This document shows positions 1 through 8,244 of a stretch of 11,021 nt of DNA, piece by piece (position 1 is the stretch's first letter; every line of letters begins with the position of its first letter). The stretch lies in contig JAOXYB010057212.1 in the NCBI GenBank assembly GCA_028565635.1, forward strand, positions 1-11,021, given 5' to 3'. The stretch comes from Phoronis ovalis (taxonomy: Eukaryota; Phoronida; Phoronidae). The position numbers were made by a program, and so were the translations under genes. The notes beneath the pieces were generated by a model that was given only the letters and a program-made list of their open reading frames with translations, made no database searches and was not told the DNA's origin.

Positions 1-433
1 AATCTTTGTATATTAAATATATTATAACATATTATATACTTTAGACAGTAGTTATTTCAGTGTTTGTTTTTATCCAATAATTTCAAGCTATTTCAAGACC
101 AGATACAATTAAGATAGTTCAATGCAGTTCGATGTATCATCGATAAAACTGATTAACGTGCGATATTTTAGCGTACTCAGTGCCAGTAAGCCTACTAGTC
201 AATTAAACACCTCGCTGAATTGGGCACCTGTGTAGTGAATAGGGGGATAAGTACTGGATTAAACCAGGAAGTGTTAACGCCCAATTAATAGATAAAAGGA
301 GATACATAATGCTTAGTTGAATAGACATATTTATATTAAAAGTACATAATAAATTTAGTAAATAAACTCATCAATATCGCATAATATCATCCAGGAAAAA
401 TACCATGCATTTTTAAAACTAAGAAGGGCAAAT
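1..433. other. Upstream intergenic DNA, no gene seen
   Basis: AT-rich sequence with stops in all frames. I see no exon, RNA gene or clear repeat. It could hold distal regulatory sequence or an upstream non-coding exon of gene A, but nothing in the sequence shows this. Confidence 0.5.
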
Positions 434-831
434 CCCCGGGGGGTACTCTAGGTAGTTTTTGGTGGGGGTGTGCAGCCCAGTTGAAAATTTTGGATTTGGA
501 TTGAAAATTTTGAATTTGGATTGCATACTTCTTACTGTATTTTTTTGGATTGCTACCGTAAGAAACTTGGATTGCTTCTAGTTGTTTACAGCAAATAATT
601 TAGATTAATTTTAGCTGTGTATCCATAAAACGAATTTTGGAATTTGGTTTGTATCAGTCAGTTTGCGTAAAAATGAACTGCTACTCAAATATTTTAAAAT
701 TTAGGATTGCTACCCTTATATTTCACAAAGTTTGGATTGCTACCTTTACATTTAAAAAAAATGGGATTGGGTTTGCTACCACAAGCTAAAATTTTGGATT
801 GGTATCCGTATTCCAAGAGTACCCCCGGGGG
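434..831. mobile_element. Non-autonomous repeat element with GC-rich inverted ends
   Basis: The left end reads CCCCGGGGGGTACTCT and the right end, reverse-complemented, reads CCCCCGGGGGTACTCT, so the ends form near-perfect short inverted repeats in otherwise AT-rich DNA. Between them lies an irregular array of GGATTG / GGATTGCTACC units (for example 547-557, 704-714 and 734-744). AAATCC abuts both ends and may be a target duplication, although the palindromic CCCGGG makes the exact border uncertain. There is no transposase and no long reading frame, so this is a MITE-like or satellite-like element of about 400 bp. It ends about 120 bp before the start codon of gene A and could supply promoter sequence. 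The family is not identified. Confidence 0.65.
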
Positions 832-838
832 AAAATCC
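828..838 (+). promoter_or_regulatory. Candidate Rel/NF-kB-like site upstream of gene A
   Basis: GGGGAAAATCC matches the insect Dorsal/Dif style of Rel site (GGG, an A run, then CC). It is formed where the right inverted end of the 434-831 element meets its flank, about 115 bp upstream of the gene A ATG. A single 11 bp match in AT-rich DNA with GC-rich repeat ends can arise by chance, so this is only a candidate. Confidence 0.3.
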
Positions 839-952
839 ATGACAAATTTACATTGCGTTGATATAGCTCAGGCAAGGTAATATAACAAGGCAACAAATAA
901 CTTGATGAAGGCGTTTATTTAAGTTATTCGAAGTAAAGTTTATAGTAGTACA

Positions 953-1196
953 ATGGATCATGAAACTGCATATGACCCAATATGTGTACTACTTCGTCGC
1001 AGACTCTTAGAAGAGATAGAGGGTCGTCATGTACCTATTTTTGAAAAACGAAAGGAAATGCCCAGACATTCTCGTGATTCGGGAATCGGCAGTCTTCCAA
1101 ATAGCACTAGGAACAGTCGCCAATCTATCAATCGTAGCAGTGTCAATTCGGAAGCAATTCAACAAATGAAATTAAATCCAGTTTTCATGGAACAAG
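953..1196 (+). CDS. Gene A exon 1: Ser/Arg-rich head with DSGIGS motif
   Basis: This is the first coding exon of a predicted RHIM-like/TRADD-N-like adaptor. The ATG at 953 has A at -3 and G at +4 (ACAATGG), and an in-frame TAA lies upstream at 920-922. The exon encodes 81 residues plus one base and ends at a strong donor, AAG|GTAGGT, leaving phase 1. The first 35 residues are charged and probably helical (LLRRRLLEEIEG). Residues 42-47 are DSGIGS, an exact match to the DSGxxS degron read by beta-TrCP after phosphorylation, as in I-kappa-B and beta-catenin. A Ser/Asn/Arg-rich stretch follows. Gene B has an exon of identical length with a matching motif, which supports it as real coding sequence. 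I do not recognise a named gene. Confidence 0.8.
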
Positions 1197-2478
1197 GTAG
1201 GTGCATGGCCTAAGGTTACAATTGATTTTCCCATCCACCTCAATAGTAACATATTGTCTTCTAGTACATAGACCAACTATTCCCAGAAAATTCTGTTAAG
1301 TCACAAATAAAGATGATCATGTCTCATGCCTACTCACGATTTATCGTGCAGTTTTAATCAATTAATTTTTGTGTGAACTCTAAGAACAGACAACCTGGTG
1401 GAATTAGTGAGAAATAAACGGGAAGCTAGCCAACTTGCCATGCGTGAATATAATCCCCTCAATTTCTGATAAAAAATGACGTTTTTCAAATTGTGATTTA
1501 TACCCATTATACCCACTTCCAAATAGAGATGTCTCCATGGCTGTCCACGGGCCAAAAAAATGGGAAAAAGAAAAAAGCTAATTAATACGCTCGCCGGATC
1601 TATTTTCGGCATATGTTATGAAATAAACAGAACAACTTACATGTTTTTAATAAAATTATAACGTACGTGTCATGTTCGACTGAAAAGTTATTTTCTGTTT
1701 AGCCAAAATGCTCTTTTGGGTTCAAAACAAAAAAAAATTGCTCCTGAAAGCAGTTGAATAGAACACAACTTAAATCAAAAATAAACAAATATGAAATTTA
1801 TACTTGTGATATTTTCAGACCAATTTAGCATAAATTATTATTACAATGCACTTTTTCAATTTTTAAAACAAAGATATGTTTTAAAATTTATTCACCATTA
1901 AACTTGCTCCCTTTTGCAAACTCGGAAGCCGTAATTTATTTTTAACTGAACTAGAGGCTTCTTAATTTATAAGGATATTTATGGACCAAATTGTGGGATT
2001 GTATATCTTGATACATGGTGTGGTTATTGGAAATAAGTAATTTTAAATGGAAAGTAGTTTTTAGTTTGTAAGAAGATGTTTGAAACAATGTTGAACTAGA
2101 TCGAATTGCAATGGTTCGGTTTTTTCCGCATTACCCTATACATTAATCTGTGTCAGAAATGTCTACTAAAATTGTGAAATGACATAATGAGATAATGAAT
2201 AAAAATATGCATATATATGTTATATAATCAATTTGTGTATTTTAGCATTTATGTACTAATTTTGTTCGCTATTTACAGAACAATTCACTTTTTAGTTAAC
2301 CTGCTTAAAATGAGGAAACATAAGTTGGCATATGCGAGCAATATAAAAATCATTGTTGAATATCATTTGCAATAAACATAAACAGGAGGAAATATCTATA
2401 AGATTATAATAACAAAATATAAAACTAGTATTTTTGATTATTTCATAACAACTGCATTAATAATTGATATATCCACAG
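1197..2478 (+). other. Gene A intron 1
   Basis: This 1282 bp AT-rich intron runs from GTAGGT at 1197 to CCACAG at 2473-2478. If exon 2 is skipped, the intron continues to the acceptor ending at 3145. Frames inside are short and broken on both strands. A minus-strand open stretch at 1358-1612 has no recognisable domain. I see no RNA gene or repeat in it. Confidence 0.65.
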
Positions 2479-2783
2479 AGGACGAAGATAGTGATGGCTC
2501 ATCTGACAACACCAGTTTCAAGTCTGTTGTCGCTCATAACAATAACGATCTGTCAGACGTAGACGTACGAAAACCCCAAAAATGCACAATCGTCGCTGAA
2601 CAGAATGAATGTTCATGTCCCTCCTGCATTGAACCGTCATGTCATGAATATAATGATATCACCACAGATCAGAGTCATCATGCAGCCGTGAATGCTGAAC
2701 ATATTGAAGTCGTTGCTATTGGTAACGGGAATGTCATACATTTGCATCAAAATACTAAGTTTAATGTGTATCTATCTTTCTAG
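2479..2783 (+). CDS. Gene A exon 2: alternative RHIM-like exon, terminal
   Basis: The acceptor CCACAG precedes the exon, and joining to exon 1 in phase 1 gives an open frame that starts EDEDSDGSSD and ends at TAG 2781-2783. A 1-2 protein would have 182 residues. It has an acidic Ser-rich start, a Cys cluster C-x-C-x2-C-x4-C-H at residues 126-137, and an RHIM-like core VAIGNGNVI at residues 160-168 followed by HLHQ. The layout and the wording IE..xIGxGNxI repeat exon 3, so the two exons are duplicates. Unlike exon 3 it has no good phase-1 donor. At 2754-2760 the bases read ACTAAGT where a phase-1 donor would read A|GTAAGT. It is either an alternative last exon or a decaying one that is skipped. 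Confidence 0.65.
2712..2738 (+). other. RHIM-like amyloid core, exon 2
   Basis: These codons give VAIGNGNVI. The family pattern, from RIPK1 and RIPK3 RHIMs, is [IV]-Q-[IV]-G-x-x-N-x-[ILM]. Here the I-G, the N three residues after the G, and the final hydrophobic residue are kept, while the usual Q is A. In RHIMs this segment forms the cross-beta core of signalling amyloids. Function here is inferred from the motif and from its repetition in exon 3. Confidence 0.6.
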
Positions 2784-3145
2784 CTGTCATTATTGTGATA
2801 TCTCACGTCTAACTCGTAGACTTGTAGGTCACAATACGACGATAAATAGAACAACATAAATGGTGAACCAACAAGTGAACTTATATTCTAATAACGCCCC
2901 CTTACGGAGGCCATAAACACTACAATTATGTTTTCTTATTTTTTTATATTTTGTTATACGTTTTATACTTATTTTACAAGCGTTTACTGCACTTAGTGGA
3001 AGTAGTAACTGTTTGTCAACATATTTTTCCTAGCTGACATCCTAAATACAGTTAATTTATCTCATGGTTCCACCTTCCTTTAATGTATAAAAGGTGAACA
3101 AAAAAATTACAGCTAATAATTAAATTTGGAACGATTTATTTCTAG
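2784..3145 (+). other. Intron before exon 3 / possible short 3' UTR of exon 2 isoform
   Basis: AT-rich, with no open frame of interest. It ends in a good pyrimidine-rich acceptor, TTTATTTCTAG. An ATTAAA hexamer at 3119-3124 could polyadenylate a transcript ending in exon 2, but it lies so close to the exon 3 acceptor that this is weak. Confidence 0.4.
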
Positions 3146-3472
3146 AAGGCAATGATTCATCATCTGACAAAAGCAACTCCAATTCCAGTGAGCTTCCCAC
3201 TCTTACATTGGACGGTGATTATAAGACTAATAATGAGAGTAACATCGTAGAAGCCGAAAACGAGACGAGAACCCTAAACGAGGAATTCAGTGATGGACCG
3301 TCACGCGATGAGCATAATGCTAGTGAAAACACCATCGTTCAGAGCAAAACACAGTCCGTGCAGGCTGAAAACATTGAAGCCCTTACTATTGGTGACGGGA
3401 ACTTCATAAAGCCCGTCATACATGTACATAACAAGCACGTACATGTACATCAACACAGCGATCAACAGTCTG
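3146..3472 (+). CDS. Gene A exon 3: acidic linker plus RHIM-like motif
   Basis: This is a symmetric phase 1-1 exon of 327 bp (109 codons, residues 82-190 of the 1-3-4 protein), bounded by TTTCTAG and the strong donor CTG|GTAGGT. It opens with an acidic Ser/Asn-rich stretch (GNDSSSDKSN) with casein-kinase-2-type sites, continues as low-complexity Glu/Asn sequence, and reaches IEALTIGDGNFIK at 158-170. That segment resembles the RHIM core of RIPK3 (VQVGDNN) with T at the usual Q position. It is followed at 174-185 by a His/Val alternation, HVHNKHVHVHQH, which could be a beta-strand or bind metal. Because the exon is symmetric, including or skipping it keeps the frame. Homologous exons are 2479-2783 and, for the first part only, 9598-10007. 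Confidence 0.8.
3382..3408 (+). other. RHIM-like amyloid core, exon 3
   Basis: The codons read LTIGDGNFI, residues 161-169. The I-G-x-x-N-x-[ILM] frame of RHIMs is complete; the [IV]-Q pair before it is L-T. Flanks also recur in the exon 2 copy (IE before, H-rich after). The same general I-G-x-x-N spacing is seen in other functional signalling amyloids, so it could belong to a related amyloid family rather than the RHIM proper. Confidence 0.65.
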
Positions 3473-3897
3473 GTAGGTTCACACGCACTATAATTGTTTG
3501 ATACTAATATATGTTTGATTAGTCGACTGTTAACAAAAAATGCCGCGATGCAAAGATAATTAAAGGTTAAATCATCAACATTATAATTTTCATTTTCTGT
3601 ATTACCACATGGTCCGATGCATAGTTAGTAAGCGCTAACACTTAAATGTTGCTTTCTATTTTGGGATAAAAAACGTCCTACGTATTGTAAACACTAAATC
3701 TAGTTTCTCGCTCATTGCAAATCCAGAAGTTGTAGACTGAATTATATTTATATGAAAAATCAACGTATTGCAATATTGTGTAATTTTTGTCTCATGGGTT
3801 TGCTTGTGTGTCCCCCTTGGTATGTTTAGTGCCCTACATTGGCTAAATATTTTACTGAACAGTGCATAATGAACCATGATGTTTTCGTTTTGAACAG
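3473..3897 (+). other. Gene A intron 3
   Basis: This 425 bp intron runs from GTAGGT to TTTTGAACAG. The two open stretches on the minus strand over this region (3656-3877 and 3852-4070) have no recognisable domain and the second overlaps exon 4, so I treat them as chance. Nothing else is seen. Confidence 0.65.
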
Positions 3898-4508
3898 CTG
3901 GTTTCCAATTTCAACAAAAGCTTGTCATTAGCTGCCGGTCTGGACAGCCGTTCCCAGAACACGAGGCTCTCGATCTGTTCAATAAAGCACAATTTAATTT
4001 TAAAGAAGATTTCGAAAGCATGGTAAGACTTGAAACTGGTATCACTGTCACATACAACTACGCACGCCAAGGTTGTATAGAATTGGTCTTAACTGTAGCT
4101 GACGAACATGCTAAAAAGAAGCTAGAAGAAGCTATTCAATCTGGGAAAATGACAGAAATCGTATCAAAGTTGCTGGCTAAGAAGTTTGGTCCCGTTGATG
4201 TTAATATTGAGAAGACAGAAGTGAAGATAGTGATTATTGCTCCAGATGGATGCGACAGTTGTGAGAACCAGCATGAGATAGAAAGTGTCAGCATGGTTCA
4301 TCAGTCCACTAAAAGTTCTTCCTACATCAGTGCAGACGAAGCATTTGACGAAATCCTCCAAGGCCAGACAGTAACCAAAGTTTCTGATACGACGTGTACC
4401 AATAATGGTAAAGCAGGAAGACTTTCGGTATACACGGACGATGGTTATTCAAGCCAAAGGTCTTCTGCAAACGAAGTTTGCCAGGATACCAGTGGCCAGA
4501 ACAGATAG
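3898..4508 (+). CDS. Gene A exon 4: TRADD-N-like domain and Ser-rich tail
   Basis: This last coding exon enters in phase 1 after TTTTGAACAG and ends at TAG 4506-4508; with exons 1 and 3 the protein is 393 residues. Residues about 193-305 look like one compact alpha/beta domain: a strand (KLVISC), a helical stretch, then ETGITVTYNYARQGCIELVL as paired strands, a helix (HAKKKLEEAIQSGK), a second helix (EIVSKLLAKKF), and closing strands VDVNIEK and VKIVII. The order 'G-C-I-E-L-x-L, helix, SGK/L, helix, strand' is what I associate with TRADD N-terminal domains, which in human TRADD bind TRAF2. No enzyme residues stand out. The tail (about 315-393) is Ser/Thr-rich and carries DDGYSS at 371-376. 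Identification of the domain is by eye and moderate; a ferredoxin-like adaptor fold of another family is possible. Confidence 0.75.
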
Positions 4509-5048
4509 ATATGTTGTCTCTACTAATATGCCAGACCGGAGTATATATGGATATATGTTTGCGGTATACATAACTTAAAATGAATGAACAAAAATGGCAG
4601 GTGCCATTTGAATCTAAAATGATCGTCAGTGTTTATGTTCTCGGCCTGGATGCTCCACGACCTATAGGGGAGCAAGTCCGTCGAATTAAGCTTAACTACA
4701 ACGTAAGCTAGGATGTCGCGAAGAAATGTGTTTCATACCAGTCTGTATTAATGATGCTCAAAGCTTATTTTAACGTAAAATATGTTATATATCTATAGAC
4801 ACTGTATAATATGATGAAAACACTTAAAATCACTGAAGTGTATTTGATAAACAAACTTAGTCCCTGAGACATTTTTGTAGAATAATTTATTGTAACTAAT
4901 GTACCACAAATGCGATGATAATGTACAAAATAATAATAAGACCTACAGGAATTTCACTAATAATTATGCAATACTGTGAAAACAAATATATATAATGATA
5001 ACGATGGACAAGTTATCATGTGCATGCTCTAAGCAAAATTAGAAGCTG
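4509..5048 (+). other. Probable 3' UTR of gene A
   Basis: The AT-rich stretch between the stop and the first AATAAA. All frames are closed and no structure or repeat is obvious. Confidence 0.45.
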
Positions 5049-5054
5049 AATAAA
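5049..5054 (+). terminator. Candidate polyadenylation signal of gene A
   Basis: This is the first AATAAA hexamer after the gene A stop codon, about 540 bases downstream. In such AT-rich DNA the hexamer is common, so its use is unproven. Another lies near 5499. Confidence 0.35.
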
Positions 5055-5059
5055 TAGAG

Positions 5060-5155
5060 AAGTTGTGATATAATGAATACTAATAGACAAAAATAAGTGG
5101 TAAAGCATCCAGTACTTTCGGTATACGACATTAGCTATGGCCAAAGGACGTCTGC
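5060..5155 (+). pseudogene. Decayed copy of the 3' part of a TRADD-N-like exon
   Basis: TGGTAAAGC, then ACTTTCGGTATAC, then GCCAAAGG and TCTGC at 5098-5152 occur in the same order and near the same spacing as in exon 4 at 4406-4468 (TGGTAAAGC, ACTTTCGGTATAC, GCCAAAGG, TCTGC). Weaker similarity (AAGTTGTGATA with AAGTTTCTGATA, and CTAATA with CCAATA) carries it back to about 5060. Small insertions and deletions shift the frame and bring in a stop, so it no longer codes. It marks an earlier tandem copy of the gene A 3' end, lying just after the current gene. Confidence 0.7.
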
Positions 5156-5174
5156 TGACCACTTCTTATCCAGA

Positions 5175-5186
5175 GGGAATTTTCCC
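5175..5186. promoter_or_regulatory. Candidate Rel/NF-kB-like site
   Basis: GGGAATTTTCCC contains GGGAATTTTC, which fits relaxed Rel/Relish site patterns on both strands. It lies right after the exon 4 relic, far from either start codon (about 3.8 kb before gene B), so it would be an enhancer site at best. A single match carries little weight. Confidence 0.25.
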
Positions 5187-7628
5187 AACAACTTGACATG
5201 TTTGTTGTTACAGGAGAGGACTCTTCTAGTAACATACTTATTGTATATATTGTAATTTTTCCAACTATTTTTGCAGTACTTTATTTGTAATTGTTTTTTT
5301 GTTGTTGCTATTTTCACTATAGTACTCTTACTTAGCAGTTCATGAAAGAGTCATATCCATACCTCACCCGTCGAATCTTCAAATTGATGAATGAACTCGA
5401 TCATACTTGGTCTTATTCTTTAGAATTTGTCAAACAGTTCAATGTATATTTTTTGTTCTTGAATGATTGATTATTTTGTTATAAACATTCAAAAAAGGAA
5501 TAAACCCAATTCTGGTTAGATTATTACAATTTATTTCTTAACTTTATTTTAATTATTCATTAAGTATTATAGTTTTTAGAGGAAACCTACATAGTATAAA
5601 TGCTAAATATTGTATACATGGCCTGCTTGAATTCATTATTTATTTATGATGAATTTAGAGTGTTAAATACGCTCTACAAGGACACTGATCATTGTTAAAT
5701 AACTTATTCATAATGTTGTTTTTTTACTTTAATTAAACTTGTTTTTTAAAATATTTGCTGTAAAGATACAAAATCTCACTTAAAGTATTCAAAATAAACC
5801 AAAAATGTGTTGCAATTTAATAAATTATGATCCATTAATTTTATTTACCTAATAATACTTTTAATTTTGTGCTTCTAGCACAGAAAAAAAACATACCAAA
5901 AAATAAGCTTGTTTATTTGGAGTTATGTCTCCTATAATAATTTGGATAGCAGTGAGTTGTGACACCACATCAGCAAGGCAGGTCTGTGATTAGGTATAAT
6001 GCACACTGGTAAACAAATTTAAATTTAATAGCATTGCCAATATATAATCATCACATTTTTAAAATTCTACATTTTTCTTGTATATGACAAAGGCTGACAA
6101 GGCTGTTAACAGATGTAAATGCATGATAGCGTAGTACAGAGTACATGCAAACATAAATTATCAGTGCTTTTGCAATTGAAACGAAGAGACAAACAAAAAG
6201 TATACATTTTAGTTTCACCAACGAAAATAATGTATGGTTTGAATGTGATTATTCTACCTGATACTTGGTCAGTTTTAGAAAAATAAATAAGATCCTTTTA
6301 TCAAAATTTTAGAAACAAAAGTTTCTCTACAAGTGAATATAGAGATCTATATAAATGCCAAGCATAGATTAAATATTTTTAAATTTCAAAACTGCTTTAT
6401 ATACTAAAGGTCATCTTCATAGACAAAGGAATGTTTTTACCCAAGAAGGCATTTTTTTGACATCTAATTTTACTCGGGCAATATAACCAAATATTACTTG
6501 GACTTGTAGATTAAATCTGTAATATTTCCAAAAATGTATATTTTCTGGGTCTATGGATTTATTCATCTTAATAATCACAACAGGAAGAAAATCTAACGAA
6601 ACAGAGATTATGGCGAAAATTCTAAATTTTTACTTGTACCTTCAGTTTTTATTGTGAATTTGCATATTTTATCCAGTAAAGTCTGTTCCCTCATCTGTTG
6701 TGCGTAACGATGTGAATAACAAACGTGTTTTACTCTGAAAATATGCTCTCACAACTTGTGGCTTATGAATAGTCACTGAGTAGGTAATCCCCCGGGAGGT
6801 CGTCATCTTACACATATTAAGCCATGTATTACCTGTCCATCAAAGCAGGAAACTATCGACCTCATAAATGCATGGAGACAGATTTAAAAAAGATTTTCAG
6901 ACCGCCGTGAAGTTTCAGATTGGTTCACCTGTTTCAACTAAACACGTGTATCTCACGAAGATAAAATTGAGACAGTAGAGATAGTGGTGCTTTTGGCTAA
7001 AGATTTATGCGATAATCGAGAATGAGTATCATTCAGTTTGATGTGGTAAGGTACCAACAGTGGCTAATATGGGAGATTTCCAGTACACACAAACAGCAAA
7101 GGACATGTAGCTAGGAAACTACTTCCGCCACGATTCCTAAAGCCGTGCCAAATAGACATATCGTTTAAAATTTTCTAGGCAAAATAATTCGGAATACACT
7201 TGTCTAAAAAAGGAGCCATATCTGCTAATACTGCACCATATTGCCAGGTGATGTTTCGAACAAAAAAGTTACAACTATTAGTAATTATATAATTAAGATA
7301 AGTCTATTGTGTTACTGCCCGTTATCTTCTGTTTATCAATGTACTTGTTTGTGTTGACAACATTAATTTTTAATAGGGTTATATTCATAAAATAATCTGT
7401 TTGCATGCAGTGAGACACGTAGTGTTTATTTATGTACAGATGTATCAAAATAAAAGAGGCAAACATGTTCTTTACAGTCGGAAATATAACCATAATATAC
7501 ACGTTTTGAAATACATGTAAACAAGATATTTTGGGAAATAAAGAAATTTCAGCATTTTGGTACATGCACAGAAATTAATCTTTATATATCTATTATGATG
7601 AAAAAATGTTGTTGCAAAGCGTACATAT
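5187..7628. other. Intergenic DNA, no gene seen
   Basis: About 2.4 kb of AT-rich sequence with no exon-like frame, no further copy of the gene A exons that I could find, and no RNA gene. A short GC-rich motif, CCCCCGGGAGGT at 6789-6800, faintly recalls the ends of the 434-831 element. Open stretches on the minus strand (for example 7293-7565) show no domain. Confidence 0.5.
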
Positions 7629-7630
7629 TA

Positions 7631-7682
7631 CAGCAGGTTTCCGAGTTATGCTCTCTCGTATATACAAAATACTGGTTTGTGA
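7631..7682 (+). repeat. Left terminal inverted repeat of the MITE
   Basis: This 52 bp repeat starts CAGCAGGTTTCC and ends ACTGGTTTGTGA. It pairs with 8245-8304 except for a few substitutions and a variable middle that is 8 bases shorter here. Confidence 0.8.
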
Positions 7683-8244
7683 TGCGGTAAAATGACGTCA
7701 GAAATATCTGTTGTACTGTGACGGAACATTGAGGAGGGAAATAGGGGGTAGTGACCGAAGTACTACTGCAATCGCTGGTCACGACAATTCAACGACACTT
7801 TCCCACCTGGACAATAATTACTATTTATAATGTTTACAACCTTTAGGTTAGGGGAAAGTATTCAATCTCATTGCACAGAAGTAAAAAATGATAATCTGAT
7901 TGCATAAACAAAATTATTACAACGGAAATAAAACATATCAGGTTTATCACATTTCACGGACCGAAACAAGATCAAATACAATTCAATGAATTCCACCGCA
8001 CGAAAATAAAATATGACCCTTTCACACCTGTAGGAAAATAATTTTTCCCCTCTTCCTCTAAATACATGCAAGTACCTGAGTAGGCTGGATGGTCACTAAA
8101 TGTGAAATTGTGCTCGTGTATGTATCCCGGGTATGTATAACATTTCGCTTTGCATGAAAGATCCTTACGCAATTCGGGATTCTGTGCTTCCTTGCGATTC
8201 CCTAACAGACTAAGCTGATGACGATAGAAAAATCTAAGTAACTG

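Noticed and set aside
1358-1612. 84-codon minus-strand open stretch inside gene A intron 1
   Set aside because: No domain or splice context recognised; the short plus-strand stretch opposite it also leads nowhere. Probably chance or an old unrecognisable repeat.
2721-2726. GGTAAC inside exon 2 as a phase-1 donor (G|GTAACG)
   Set aside because: Weak consensus, and it would cut the RHIM-like core in the middle, unlike exon 3.
6789-6800. CCCCCGGGAGGT, similar to the ends of the 434-831 element
   Set aside because: Only about 12 bases match and no partner end or internal GGATTGCTACC units are nearby.
7868-8172. Two overlapping minus-strand open stretches inside the MITE as a transposase remnant
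   Set aside because: Too short, and no helix-turn-helix or catalytic Asp/Glu region recognised.
8172-8205. ATTCGGGATTCTGTGCTTCC, similar to the DNA of the DSGIGS region of exon 1
   Set aside because: Similarity is short, the frame differs and it lies inside the MITE, so a relic exon is unlikely.
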